DNA from: E44-bin32 sp034430595
GTDB taxonomy: Bacteria; Chloroflexota; Anaerolineae; Anaerolineales; E44-bin32
Assembly (NCBI GenBank): GCA_034430595.1
Contig: DAOUEL010000008.1
Coordinates: forward strand, 1 to 29,469
Reading direction: 5' to 3'
DNA: 29,469 nucleotides
In this document: positions 17,763-23,843 of the stretch, one piece after another
Position numbering within the stretch: the first letter of the stretch is position 1
How the letters are laid out: every line of letters begins with the position of its first letter
Notes under the pieces: model-generated
What the model saw: the letters and a program-made list of their open reading frames with translations, nothing else
Database searches by the model: none
What the model was told of the DNA's origin: nothing
Translations under genes and position numbers: made by a program

Positions 17763-17797
17763 CCCCCGTAAACCCTACCCTACCCCAATTCCACCCC
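17763..17797 (-). other. potential G-quadruplex motif
   Basis: On the minus strand there are five G-runs of three to five bases with loops of 2-7 bases (GGGG, GGGG, GGG, GGG, GGGGG), which satisfies the usual G3+N1-7 rule. It lies between the replication genes and the tRNA gene. Confidence 0.5.
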
Positions 17798-17856
17798 AAA
17801 TCCAATCACCCTTTTGTCCACAAGAATCGTGCCCTATAACCTATCCCGCTCTATCG

Positions 17857-17886
17857 TTGACCGCCGCCGCGGCGGAATGGTACAAT
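17857..17886 (+). promoter_or_regulatory. tRNA-Glu promoter
   Basis: TTGACC (17857-17862) and TACAAT (17881-17886) are 18 bases apart, about 9 bases before the mature tRNA 5' end. The spacer holds the perfect palindrome CCGCCGCGGCGG. Confidence 0.7.
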
Positions 17887-17895
17887 CGCGCCGTT

Positions 17896-17971
17896 GCCCC
17901 CATCGTCTAGGGGACCAGGACGTAGCCCTTTCAAGGCTAAGACGGGGGTTCGAATCCCCCTGGGGGCACCA
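17896..17971 (+). tRNA. tRNA-Glu (anticodon UUC), CCA encoded
   Basis: A complete 76-base cloverleaf. The acceptor stem GCCCCCA pairs with TGGGGGC, followed by discriminator A and an encoded CCA. The anticodon arm TAGCC-CTTTCAA-GGCTA gives anticodon TTC (Glu). The T arm has GGGGG-TTCGAAT-CCCCC. It has its own promoter upstream and a strong hairpin terminator downstream, so it is a single-gene unit. Confidence 0.97.
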
Positions 17972-17985
17972 ATAGATCTAAAATG

Positions 17986-18022
17986 AAATCGGCCAGGGCT
18001 TGAAGCCTGGCCGATTTGTTTT
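17986..18022. terminator. strong, probably bidirectional intrinsic terminator
   Basis: AAATCGGCCAGG (17986-17997) pairs perfectly with CCTGGCCGATTT (18006-18017) around an 8-base loop. On the plus strand it is followed by TTTGTTTTC, ending the tRNA transcript. On the minus strand it is followed by TTTCATTTTA, suiting the lipoprotein gene that ends at 18098. Confidence 0.85.
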
Positions 18023-18097
18023 CAAGGGATCTTGCCTTGTCTTACCGATTGATATCAATCACCCCTAAATCAAAACGGAACCCGACCGCCCTGCAGA

Positions 18098-18814
18098 TTA
18101 AGTCCCCTCCGGTGTATTGGTAATTGTCGGAGTCGCCGTGGGCGTAGGACTCGGGGCCGCGGTCGCATTTGTCGTTGCCGTAGGGGTCGATCCGCCCACG
18201 ACAATCAGCACGTAGACCTCGTCACCAAAATAGGTACCGCCGGCATTGGTCATACGCCAGTTGCCGCGGTAGGTGCCGGCTGTATTGGGAGCGGTCAAGG
18301 CGACCGAGAGCTCGGTCTCCTTCCCGGGCTGGACAGCATCCACAAGCGTGATTGAAGAGCCACCCATCGCCTCCCCCCCGGTGAAGTTGAACTTAAAGCC
18401 CGCCTCCCAGGCGCAGCTGCCGTTGTTGCGCACACGCCAGGTCTTGGTGAACTTCTGCGCCGGCGTCATGTTGGTGTTATCCGGGATGGTAACGTCGGAG
18501 ACGAACGTCAACCCATAACAAGAACTGGTGGGAATGACCCCACTCCCGGTCGCTGTGGCGGCTGGCGTGTTTGAAACTTCGGGTGTGCTGGTGATCGTTG
18601 CAGTCGGCGTCTCAGTTGCTGTTGGGGTGTTCGACGGCATGGCGAGCGCGGTCGAGGTCAGATCGGCCGCGAAGGCTGCCACCGCTAGAGTCTGGATCTG
18701 CTCGATGCTCAAGGTCGGCGTCGCCGGCTCGCCTCCGGCCCCGCATGCCGTCAGCAGCATGCTCAGGACGAGTGCGCAGGCCAGCCAACGGTTGTGATTT
18801 GTTTTCTGCTTCAA
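18098..18814 (-). CDS. lipoprotein with NBR1-type Ig-like domain
   Basis: About 238 residues. A short charged start and hydrophobic segment lead to a lipobox (LLTAC) and an acylated Cys near residue 25, so it is exported and lipid-anchored. A low-complexity Thr/Pro/Ala/Ser linker follows, then an NBR1-like Ig domain (about 100-210) with the hallmark T-W-R-V-R-N-N-G-S-C-A-W, L-x-V-A-L-T-A-P-x-x-A-G-T-Y-R-G-N-W-R-M and FGDEVYVLIVV. The C-terminus is again Thr/Pro-rich. Such domains are frequent in Anaerolineae surface proteins. TTG at 18814 is preferred, since GGAGGG lies eight bases upstream; GTG at 18829 overlaps that site. No promoter is convincing, but a 6-bp inverted repeat lies in the leader. 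Confidence 0.88.
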   Translation of the reverse strand: MKQKTNHNRWLACALVLSMLLTACGAGGEPATPTLSIEQIQTLAVAAFAADLTSTALAMPSNTPTATETPTATITSTPEVSNTPAATATGSGVIPTSSCYGLTFVSDVTIPDNTNMTPAQKFTKTWRVRNNGSCAWEAGFKFNFTGGEAMGGSSITLVDAVQPGKETELSVALTAPNTAGTYRGNWRMTNAGGTYFGDEVYVLIVVGGSTPTATTNATAAPSPTPTATPTITNTPEGT

Positions 18815-18840
18815 CTTGATACCCTCCACGCACAGTCATG

Positions 18841-18858
18841 CAGGCTGATTCAAGCCTG
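18841..18858. repeat. 6-bp inverted repeat in the lipoprotein leader
   Basis: CAGGCT and AGCCTG flank a 6-base loop 27 bases before the lipoprotein start, read on the minus strand. It may be an operator or a leader hairpin. Confidence 0.35.
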
Positions 18859-19097
18859 TCTCGACTGCTCGATATTTAACAAGATATTTGTTTCATGACT
18901 ATTTTATCACCTTTATGTCGGCCCCCGGTCTGGTCCGGGAAAGCCAGATCATATCGCAAGCCCACCCCCATAGGACACACGCCAGGGCGACGGTTAGGCT
19001 CCGATATCAATACGCCTCCGAAGAAAATGCCGCACCCGATCCAGAGCGGAACATCTCAGCACCAAACCCGCATCATGCAGCAATCACTGTCACCTGC
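18859..19097. other. intergenic stretch between the divergent lipoprotein and carH-type genes
   Basis: It contains AT-rich sequence next to the lipoprotein leader and otherwise no recognisable gene or RNA. Together with the flanking leaders it makes about 375 bases between the two divergent starts. Confidence 0.5.
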
Positions 19098-19130
19098 GTT
19101 CCTTGAAAAATTCTTGACAATATCTTTACA
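19098..19130 (-). promoter_or_regulatory. CarH/LitR-type operator: three 11-bp direct repeats in the regulator's own promoter
   Basis: Read on the minus strand in exact 11-base register: TGTAAAGATAT (19130-19120), TGTCAAGAATT (19119-19109), TTTCAAGGAAC (19108-19098). The middle unit is the complement of the -35 box TTGACA, the same geometry as at folE. This predicts autoregulation. Confidence 0.65.
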
Positions 19131-19142
19131 GGCTGGTATAGT
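19114..19142 (+). promoter_or_regulatory. sigma-70 promoter of the CarH/LitR-type operon
   Basis: A perfect -35 TTGACA (19114-19119), a 17-base spacer and TATAGT (19137-19142). The transcript would start near 19149, giving a 43-nt leader with an AAGGTGG ribosome site before the ATG at 19192. Confidence 0.85.
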
Positions 19143-19191
19143 ACTGTCCATCTTGAATTCGCTGGAATAATGTTTCGAAGAAGGTGGACCC

Positions 19192-20526
19192 ATGGCCGAG
19201 GAACAGCCGACATACAACTTGAAAGCGGTAGTGCGCGAGACGGGCATCAAGCCTGATACGCTGCGCGCCTGGGAGCGGCGCTACGGGCTGCCGGAACCGC
19301 AGCGGACCAGCGGTGGGCATCGCCTGTTTACGCCCCGCGATATCGAAACGTTAAAGTGGCTCACCGCACGTCAGGAAGAGGGTATGAGCATCAGCCGCGC
19401 GGTTGACTTGTGGCGAACGCTCGAGGCACGCGGAAAAGATCCGCTGCTGGCTATGCCATATGGTGTCTCGGCTCACGCGGCAGAACTCACATTTACCGGC
19501 GGGGAAGCGATCGACGAACTTCGTACAGCGTGGATCGCGGCTTGCCGGGATTTCGACGAGGAAAAGGCGGAAAGCGTGCTCAACCAGGCTTTCGGCCGCT
19601 TTTCACCGGAGCGGGTCTGCCTTGAACTGCTCGTAAAAGGGCTCTCCGAGGTTGGGGAGGGATGGTACCAGGGCGAGATTACGGTGCAGCAGGAACACTT
19701 CGCTTCCGCCCTGGCCCTGCGCCGGGTTGAGGCCTTGCTGGCGTCCGCCCCACCCCCCACCATGCCCGGCACGGTGCTCGTAGCCTGCCCACCTGAAGAT
19801 GAACACACCTTCAGCCCGCTGCTCCTTACCTACTTATTGCGCCGCCAGGGAAGGCGTGCGTTGTTCCTGGGTGCCGATGTCCCCTTTGCCCGCTTCGAGT
19901 CCGCGCTGGAGGGGGTCAACCCGGACCTGGTTATCATGTCAGCCTATGAGCTGCGTACAGCAGCTGCTTTGATCGATTTTGCCTCTCTGCTCGCCGAACA
20001 GGGCATCATCTTCGCATTTGGCGGGCGAATCTTCAACGACCTACCGGACCTGCGCGTCCGCATTGCCGGCCACTTCCTGGGTCAGACGCTCGGCGAAGCC
20101 CCACAGGCGGTCGAGCAGCTTCTCAAACTGCGTCCTGAAACCCCACAGGTCTCACCTATCGCACATCAATATCAAATGGCATTTGATACGATGGGCGACA
20201 GACAATCTGCCCTCAGTGCCAACCTCAGCCAGGCGATGCGCAAGCTGAAGCTCGATCCGGTTCAATTGACCAACGCCAATCTTCACCTGACACGGGATTT
20301 CCTGGCCGCACTGCGTCTTGGCGACCCGTCCTTGGTATCCAAAGATCTGGTTTGGGCACGCGGCCTGCTGCGGAATTACGGCATCCCCGAACCCGCCCTC
20401 GACGAGTACTTAGCAGCCTACCAGCAGAGCGTGCAGGAGGTCGTCGGAGAAGCCGGGGAACCGATCACGACCTTCCTTGAGAAAATGACCAATCGTGACG
20501 ATTTCAATGGAAATGGCAGCAAGTAA
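19192..20526 (+). CDS. CarH/LitR-type MerR regulator with adenosylcobalamin-binding domains
   Basis: 444 residues. A MerR winged helix (about 8-75: Y-N-L-K-A-V-V-R-E-T-G, L-R-A-W-E-R-R-Y-G, G-G-H-R-L-F) is followed by a B12-binding helical bundle (about 100-185) and a Rossmann B12 domain (about 190-315). The CarH/LitR signature W-x9-E-H is intact (W158, E168, H169). H205 in PEDEH aligns with the lower cobalt-ligand histidine. In known members adenosylcobalamin drives tetramer formation and repression in the dark, and light breaks the Co-C bond and releases DNA. About 125 extra residues at the C-terminus (320-444) form a helical region that ordinary 280-300 residue CarH proteins lack. It has its own 11-bp-repeat operator and heads an operon with an SDR and an SRPBCC protein. 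Confidence 0.9.
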   Translation: MAEEQPTYNLKAVVRETGIKPDTLRAWERRYGLPEPQRTSGGHRLFTPRDIETLKWLTARQEEGMSISRAVDLWRTLEARGKDPLLAMPYGVSAHAAELTFTGGEAIDELRTAWIAACRDFDEEKAESVLNQAFGRFSPERVCLELLVKGLSEVGEGWYQGEITVQQEHFASALALRRVEALLASAPPPTMPGTVLVACPPEDEHTFSPLLLTYLLRRQGRRALFLGADVPFARFESALEGVNPDLVIMSAYELRTAAALIDFASLLAEQGIIFAFGGRIFNDLPDLRVRIAGHFLGQTLGEAPQAVEQLLKLRPETPQVSPIAHQYQMAFDTMGDRQSALSANLSQAMRKLKLDPVQLTNANLHLTRDFLAALRLGDPSLVSKDLVWARGLLRNYGIPEPALDEYLAAYQQSVQEVVGEAGEPITTFLEKMTNRDDFNGNGSK

Positions 20527-20541
20527 GCTGGAGAGTTGACG

Positions 20542-21480
20542 ATGATACTGGTAACAGGCGGTTCGGGTTATCTCGGGAGTCACATTGTTCGCCGGCTGGT
20601 CGCAGGCGGAGCTGAAGTTCGTGTTCTGGTCCATGACATCGGTAGGTCCCGCCGTGAGGGGCGCCTGAGGGACTTACCGATCGAATTTGTTGAAGGTGAT
20701 GTCACTCAACCCGAGACTCTAAAACCAGCGATGATGGGCCTCGATGCGACCATCCACACCGTGGCGATTGCAATCGAGCGCGGGCGCGGTACCTATGAAG
20801 AGGTCAACACACAGGGCACGGTCCACATGGTCGACGCTGCCAGCGCGGCCGATGTGCGCCGTTTTATCAACATCTCCCAGCTTGGCGCGGCACCTGATCT
20901 GCCCTACCGATTCCTGGCCTCGAAAGGCCGTGCGCAGGAGTATGTCGCCGCCTCCAATCTGGAATGGACCGCCTTCCGTCCATCGGTCATCTGGGGACCG
21001 GAGGACGAATTCGCAAACACATTTGCCCGTCTCGTGCCGCTCACGCCGATCATCTTCCCGATCGTCGGTGGCCCGGAGGCACGCTTCCAGCCGGTCTGGG
21101 TGGAGGATGTGGTTTCGTCCGTCATCAAATCGCTGGAGGATCCTTCCACCATCCGGGGGGAATATGAACTTGGTGGACCGGAGGTCCTGACACTCGAGCA
21201 GATCGAACGGCGCACGCTGGAGGCAATCGGGGCGCGAAGAGTCATGGTCCGCTTCCCAATGCCGCTCCTGCGTCTTGCCGTACGCGTGATGGAGGCCGTA
21301 CTGCCCAATCCGCCCGTCACGAGCAGCCTGCTCGAGCTGCTGGCGGTGAGCAACGTCACGTCCGAGAACGTCCTGGGGCGCTTCGTGGCGGAACCGCGCG
21401 CCTTCACCGCTGAGGCCGCATCCGAATATATGCGCGAGTTCACCGTTCGCCAGACCCTGAGGAAGTTTCTCGGACGCTAG
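20542..21480 (+). CDS. atypical SDR / NAD(P)-binding protein (NmrA or NDUFA9-like)
   Basis: 312 residues. The N-terminus holds the Rossmann dinucleotide motif VTGGSGYLGSHIVRRL. It continues with the EGDVTQPE acidic segment after strand 3, a FINISQLGA strand, and Y-R-F-L-A-S-K in the usual Y-x3-K region (a lysine with an offset tyrosine), then FRPSVIWGP. This is the extended/atypical SDR layout seen in complex I NDUFA9-like and NmrA-like proteins, where catalysis may be absent. The ATG at 20542 is chosen because GGAG lies eight bases upstream; a TTG two codons earlier is possible. It starts 15 bases after the CarH-like gene, so it is co-transcribed with it. Confidence 0.88.
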   Translation: MILVTGGSGYLGSHIVRRLVAGGAEVRVLVHDIGRSRREGRLRDLPIEFVEGDVTQPETLKPAMMGLDATIHTVAIAIERGRGTYEEVNTQGTVHMVDAASAADVRRFINISQLGAAPDLPYRFLASKGRAQEYVAASNLEWTAFRPSVIWGPEDEFANTFARLVPLTPIIFPIVGGPEARFQPVWVEDVVSSVIKSLEDPSTIRGEYELGGPEVLTLEQIERRTLEAIGARRVMVRFPMPLLRLAVRVMEAVLPNPPVTSSLLELLAVSNVTSENVLGRFVAEPRAFTAEAASEYMREFTVRQTLRKFLGR

Positions 21481-21504
21481 CCGTCTCGCCGGGATTTTCG
21501 GGCC

Positions 21505-21936
21505 ATGGATTACCATCATCGTTTCATCCTCAAGGCACCTTTAGAAGAAGTCCTGGCCTTTCACCTATCGGCCAGATCACTGCTGGCAATCACGCCGCCT
21601 TTCCTCTTCATGCGCGACGTTGATGCACCCCAATGCATGACTGAGGACAGTCGAATGGCTTTCACGCTCTGGCTCGGACCGCTGCCCGTGCGCTGGCAAG
21701 CGCGCATCGAGAGCCTGGATTCGTCCGGCTTTGACGATGTACAGATAGAGGGTCCATTTGCGGCCTGGAAACATACGCACCGATTCGAGGCGCAACAGGA
21801 TGGGACCTGCCTTGTGCACGATCATGTCAGGCTGCGCCTCGAATACCACCCCATCTGGCCAAGGACGACCGTTAGCGCAAGTACTGCAGAACGTACTCCG
21901 CCACCGACTGAACCATGGCCTGGTCCTCGCCAATGA
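21505..21936 (+). CDS. SRPBCC (START-like) ligand-binding protein, C-terminus apparently frameshifted
   Basis: 143 codons. The first 115 or so look like a small SRPBCC/COG4276-type protein: a strand with H-H-R-F-I-L-K-A-P-L-E-E-V-L-A-F-H, then L-L-A-I-T-P-P, G-P-L-P-V-R-W-Q-A-R-I, G-P-F-A-A-W-K-H-T-H-R-F and HDHVRLRLEY. After about 21858 the reading frame turns to Thr/Pro-rich sequence. The +1 frame instead continues as GRPLAQVLQNVLRHRLNHG, which resembles the expected terminal helix. Either a one-base indel (real or from sequencing) occurred, or the tail is natural. It overlaps the convergent lipoprotein gene by 65 bases. Proteins of this kind often accompany SDRs and photolyases in LitR-type clusters. 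Confidence 0.7.
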   Translation: MDYHHRFILKAPLEEVLAFHLSARSLLAITPPFLFMRDVDAPQCMTEDSRMAFTLWLGPLPVRWQARIESLDSSGFDDVQIEGPFAAWKHTHRFEAQQDGTCLVHDHVRLRLEYHPIWPRTTVSASTAERTPPPTEPWPGPRQ

Positions 21937-22447
21937 CCTCGATCACGATATCGCCCTCGAAGAGGGCAATCAGGTCGTAGTCCTCGGCATCGCTTCGGTA
22001 GTTGATGGCGGCCCGATCGGCAATCCCCTCGATCTCTTGGGGATCCTCCATCGCTGGGTAGCTCAAGTCGAAATGGTCGGGCGACTCCAGGTACAGGATG
22101 TAAACATCACCGATGGCTCCCGTCGATCCACCGTAGACCAGCCAGTACGAACATGCGGGATACGTCTTGCCAAGGTTGGTCGGTTGTGGTTCCTTGCCCA
22201 ATTCGGCACCCACGGCCGCAGCCAGCTGGTCTCCGGGGAACACGGTGCATACATCCATAGATTCGAAATCCCGGCTAGTCGTACCCGGCTCGAGCCCGAC
22301 TGCTGCCGATTGGGCGGAGGTCGCCTTCGCCCCTCCACTGGGTGCGGCGTCACCTACCTGTTCGGCCGTCGGTTCCGACCCCGAGCACGCCGCAACCGCC
22401 AACGCTACCGCCAATCCCCCACCAACAAGAAGTAAACGGATCCTCAT
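21872..22447 (-). CDS. lipoprotein with DUF3558-like domain
   Basis: 191 residues. A signal peptide (residues 1 to about 19) ends in a clear lipobox, LAVAAC, so the mature protein is acylated at the Cys and anchored outside the membrane. The mature part starts with a Gly/Ala/Ser linker. It then has a domain with VCTVFPGDQLAAAVGAELG and a later ACSYWL, resembling the D-x-C-x-L-x3-E-V pattern and second Cys of DUF3558-type lipoproteins; the two cysteines probably pair. The ATG at 22447 is preferred to a GTG at 22459, which overlaps the GGAGGAG ribosome site. Its function is not known. It is convergent with, and slightly overlaps, the SRPBCC gene. Confidence 0.82.
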   Translation of the reverse strand: MRIRLLLVGGGLAVALAVAACSGSEPTAEQVGDAAPSGGAKATSAQSAAVGLEPGTTSRDFESMDVCTVFPGDQLAAAVGAELGKEPQPTNLGKTYPACSYWLVYGGSTGAIGDVYILYLESPDHFDLSYPAMEDPQEIEGIADRAAINYRSDAEDYDLIALFEGDIVIEVIGEDQAMVQSVAEYVLQYLR

Positions 22448-22744
22448 GGTCTCTCTCACTCCTCCGGTTCAAGCGAACCTCTCGAACCTCTCGCCCCTGA
22501 TGCCCCCGCCCGGCACGATGCGCTCGGACCTTTGCAACCATCCTGCCTAAGACCGGTGACCGCCCACGGTCGCCCTTGGCAGCTCGAGCTCTGCCCGAGG
22601 TATCTCGCGAACATGTCCCTGTCGCGCGTTGTAAATCAATAATGCCGAAACCCACCGCCACTCAATTGCCCTGCTGCTCGTTGCCATTCTCGCGCTTTCT
22701 GTGGCTGAATGCTATCAACCCGAGGGAGAGATACACAGTCGGAC
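22448..22744. other. divergent intergenic region between lipoprotein and ABC operon
   Basis: Nearly 300 bases with no convincing gene. It includes a perfect tandem 9-mer (CGAACCTCT, twice, 22474-22491) in the lipoprotein leader and otherwise unremarkable sequence up to the 11-bp repeat array. Confidence 0.5.
22474..22491. repeat. tandem 9-bp repeat CGAACCTCT x2
   Basis: Two perfect copies, head to tail, just upstream of the ribosome site of the minus-strand lipoprotein gene. No function is apparent. Confidence 0.6.
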
Positions 22745-22810
22745 TGTCAAGTTATTGTCCAATTATATATTGACATTTGTCTAAGTTTGTGTTAAGTTTC
22801 GTCCAAGTTG
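22745..22810 (+). promoter_or_regulatory. CarH/LitR-type operator: six 11-bp registers upstream of the ABC operon
   Basis: In exact 11-base steps: TGTCAAGTTAT (22745), TGTCCAATTAT (22756), a divergent unit ATATTGACATT (22767), TGTCTAAGTTT (22778), GTGTTAAGTTT (22789), CGTCCAAGTTG (22800). Five of six share the TGTC/AAGTT core. The array covers the whole predicted promoter and ends 37 bases before the start codon. Its first 14 bases equal those of the folE array. Confidence 0.72.
22770..22798 (+). promoter_or_regulatory. candidate promoter of the ABC/SDR/staygreen operon
   Basis: A perfect TTGACA (22770-22775), 17-base spacer, then TAAGTT (22793-22798), a poor -10. It lies inside the repeat array. 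A weak promoter needing derepression would look like this, but the -10 is uncertain. Confidence 0.42.
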
Positions 22811-22847
22811 GGTGATCGACCTATCGATGAAGAGGACGGAGAGAGCG

Positions 22848-23828
22848 GTGGACGAACGAGGAGTTGTTGTCAAGGATCTCGCCAAAAGGTATCGCGGAGA
22901 TGTCATCGCACTCGACGGGATCAGTTTCCAGGTTGAGCCCGGTAGCGTTTTCGGTTTCCTAGGTCCGAACGGTGCCGGCAAGAGCACGGCGATCAAAATC
23001 CTGACTACGCTGGCGCTGCCCAGCGCAGGAAAGGCAACCGTCGGCGGATATGATGTCGTCAGCCAGGCGGATGACGTGCGCTGCATTTCCGGAGTGGCCC
23101 TGCAGGAGGTTGGCCTCGACCCGCTGCTCACGTCCATGGAGCTGCTTACGATCCAGGCCAGGCTGTTTGGGATGAATTCCTCCGACGCACGCCAGCGTGC
23201 AGTGGAATTGCTCGAGCTGGTGCGGCTGACAGATGCCGTCGGCCGACGCGTCTCGACCTACAGCGGCGGCATGCGCCGCAGGCTGGACCTGGCACTGGCG
23301 CTGGTCCACGAGCCAGAGATTCTCTTTCTCGATGAGCCAACGACCGGGCTCGATCCCGCCAGCCGGCGCGATGTTTGGAATGAAGTACGCCGGCTGAACC
23401 AGTCGCTGGGCATGACCATCTTCCTGACGACACAGTACCTGGAGGAAGCCGACGAGCTGGCAGATCAAATTGCTATCATCGATCGGGGGGCGATTCAGAT
23501 TCAGGGCTCGCCCGCCAAGCTTAAGGCTTCCCTCGGCAATGAATCGATCAACGTCGCCTTCGAAAACCCCAGACTGGCAGAACGTGCCCTGGGCATCATC
23601 GGTTCGAGTTACCCCGGTTCACGTCTCGACCGCGATACGCTACGCCTATACATGAGCGGCGCGGCGGCCGCTATTCCGGAAGTCCTGAACCAGCTGCAGG
23701 CAGCTTCTTTGCAGCCGATCTCGCTCACCCTCACCCAGCCCACGCTGGATGACGTGTTTCTAAAAGTCACCGGGCAGAGCCTGATTGAAGACAAGATCGA
23801 AGCTGAACCCCAGGCCTTGATGGCCTGA
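22848..23828 (+). CDS. ABC transporter ATP-binding protein (DrrA-like exporter type)
   Basis: 326 residues from the GTG at 22848, selected because GGAG lies six bases upstream; in-frame starts at 22812 and 22827 lack a site and lie close to the operator. It has all ABC motifs: Walker A GPNGAGKST, the Q-loop A-L-Q-E-V-G-L-D, the signature YSGGMRRRLDLA, Walker B ILFLDEPTTGLDP and the H-loop replaced by T-T-Q-Y-L-E-E-A as is common in this subfamily. The C-terminal domain (about 220-300) with I-P-E-V-L-N-Q-L and P-T-L-D-D-V-F-L-K-V-T-G is typical of DrrA/daunorubicin-resistance exporters. It pairs with the permease 15 bases downstream. The substrate is unknown. Confidence 0.94.
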   Translation: MDERGVVVKDLAKRYRGDVIALDGISFQVEPGSVFGFLGPNGAGKSTAIKILTTLALPSAGKATVGGYDVVSQADDVRCISGVALQEVGLDPLLTSMELLTIQARLFGMNSSDARQRAVELLELVRLTDAVGRRVSTYSGGMRRRLDLALALVHEPEILFLDEPTTGLDPASRRDVWNEVRRLNQSLGMTIFLTTQYLEEADELADQIAIIDRGAIQIQGSPAKLKASLGNESINVAFENPRLAERALGIIGSSYPGSRLDRDTLRLYMSGAAAAIPEVLNQLQAASLQPISLTLTQPTLDDVFLKVTGQSLIEDKIEAEPQALMA

Positions 23829-23843
23829 AGGATAACGAAAATT

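Larger units (their letters stand above)
17176..17856. other. 680-base stretch without a recognisable gene
   Basis: No reading frame here resembles a protein family. The first half is ordinary in composition. From about 17590 the sequence becomes rich in short homopolymer doublets and C/G tracts, with palindromes such as CCGGGCCCGG and a near-palindromic AACCGG...CCGGTT pair. A G-run cluster on the minus strand lies at 17763-17797. Single-mismatch DnaA-box-like 9-mers occur at about 17273 (TTATCCCCA) and 17815 (TTGTCCACA). Confidence 0.55.

Noticed and set aside
18888..19106. 72-codon plus-strand open frame upstream of the CarH-type gene
   Set aside because: It has no ribosome site and its end overlaps the operator and is incompatible with the well-formed promoter there.
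20719..21519. 266-codon minus-strand open frame over the SDR gene
   Set aside because: Antisense shadow of a gene with an intact Rossmann motif; no domain seen.
21758..22435. 225-codon plus-strand open frame across the lipoprotein gene
   Set aside because: Most of it is antisense to a lipoprotein with a clear signal peptide and lipobox. Only its beginning may be the frameshifted end of the SRPBCC gene.
22745..22810. CRISPR array or tRNA-like repeat for the 11-bp repeats
   Set aside because: Units are too short, adjacent without spacers, and located exactly over promoters, which fits operators.
22778..22829. Upstream starts of the ABC ATPase gene (GTG 22812, ATG 22827)
   Set aside because: They lack ribosome sites and lie against the operator; GTG at 22848 has GGAG six bases upstream.
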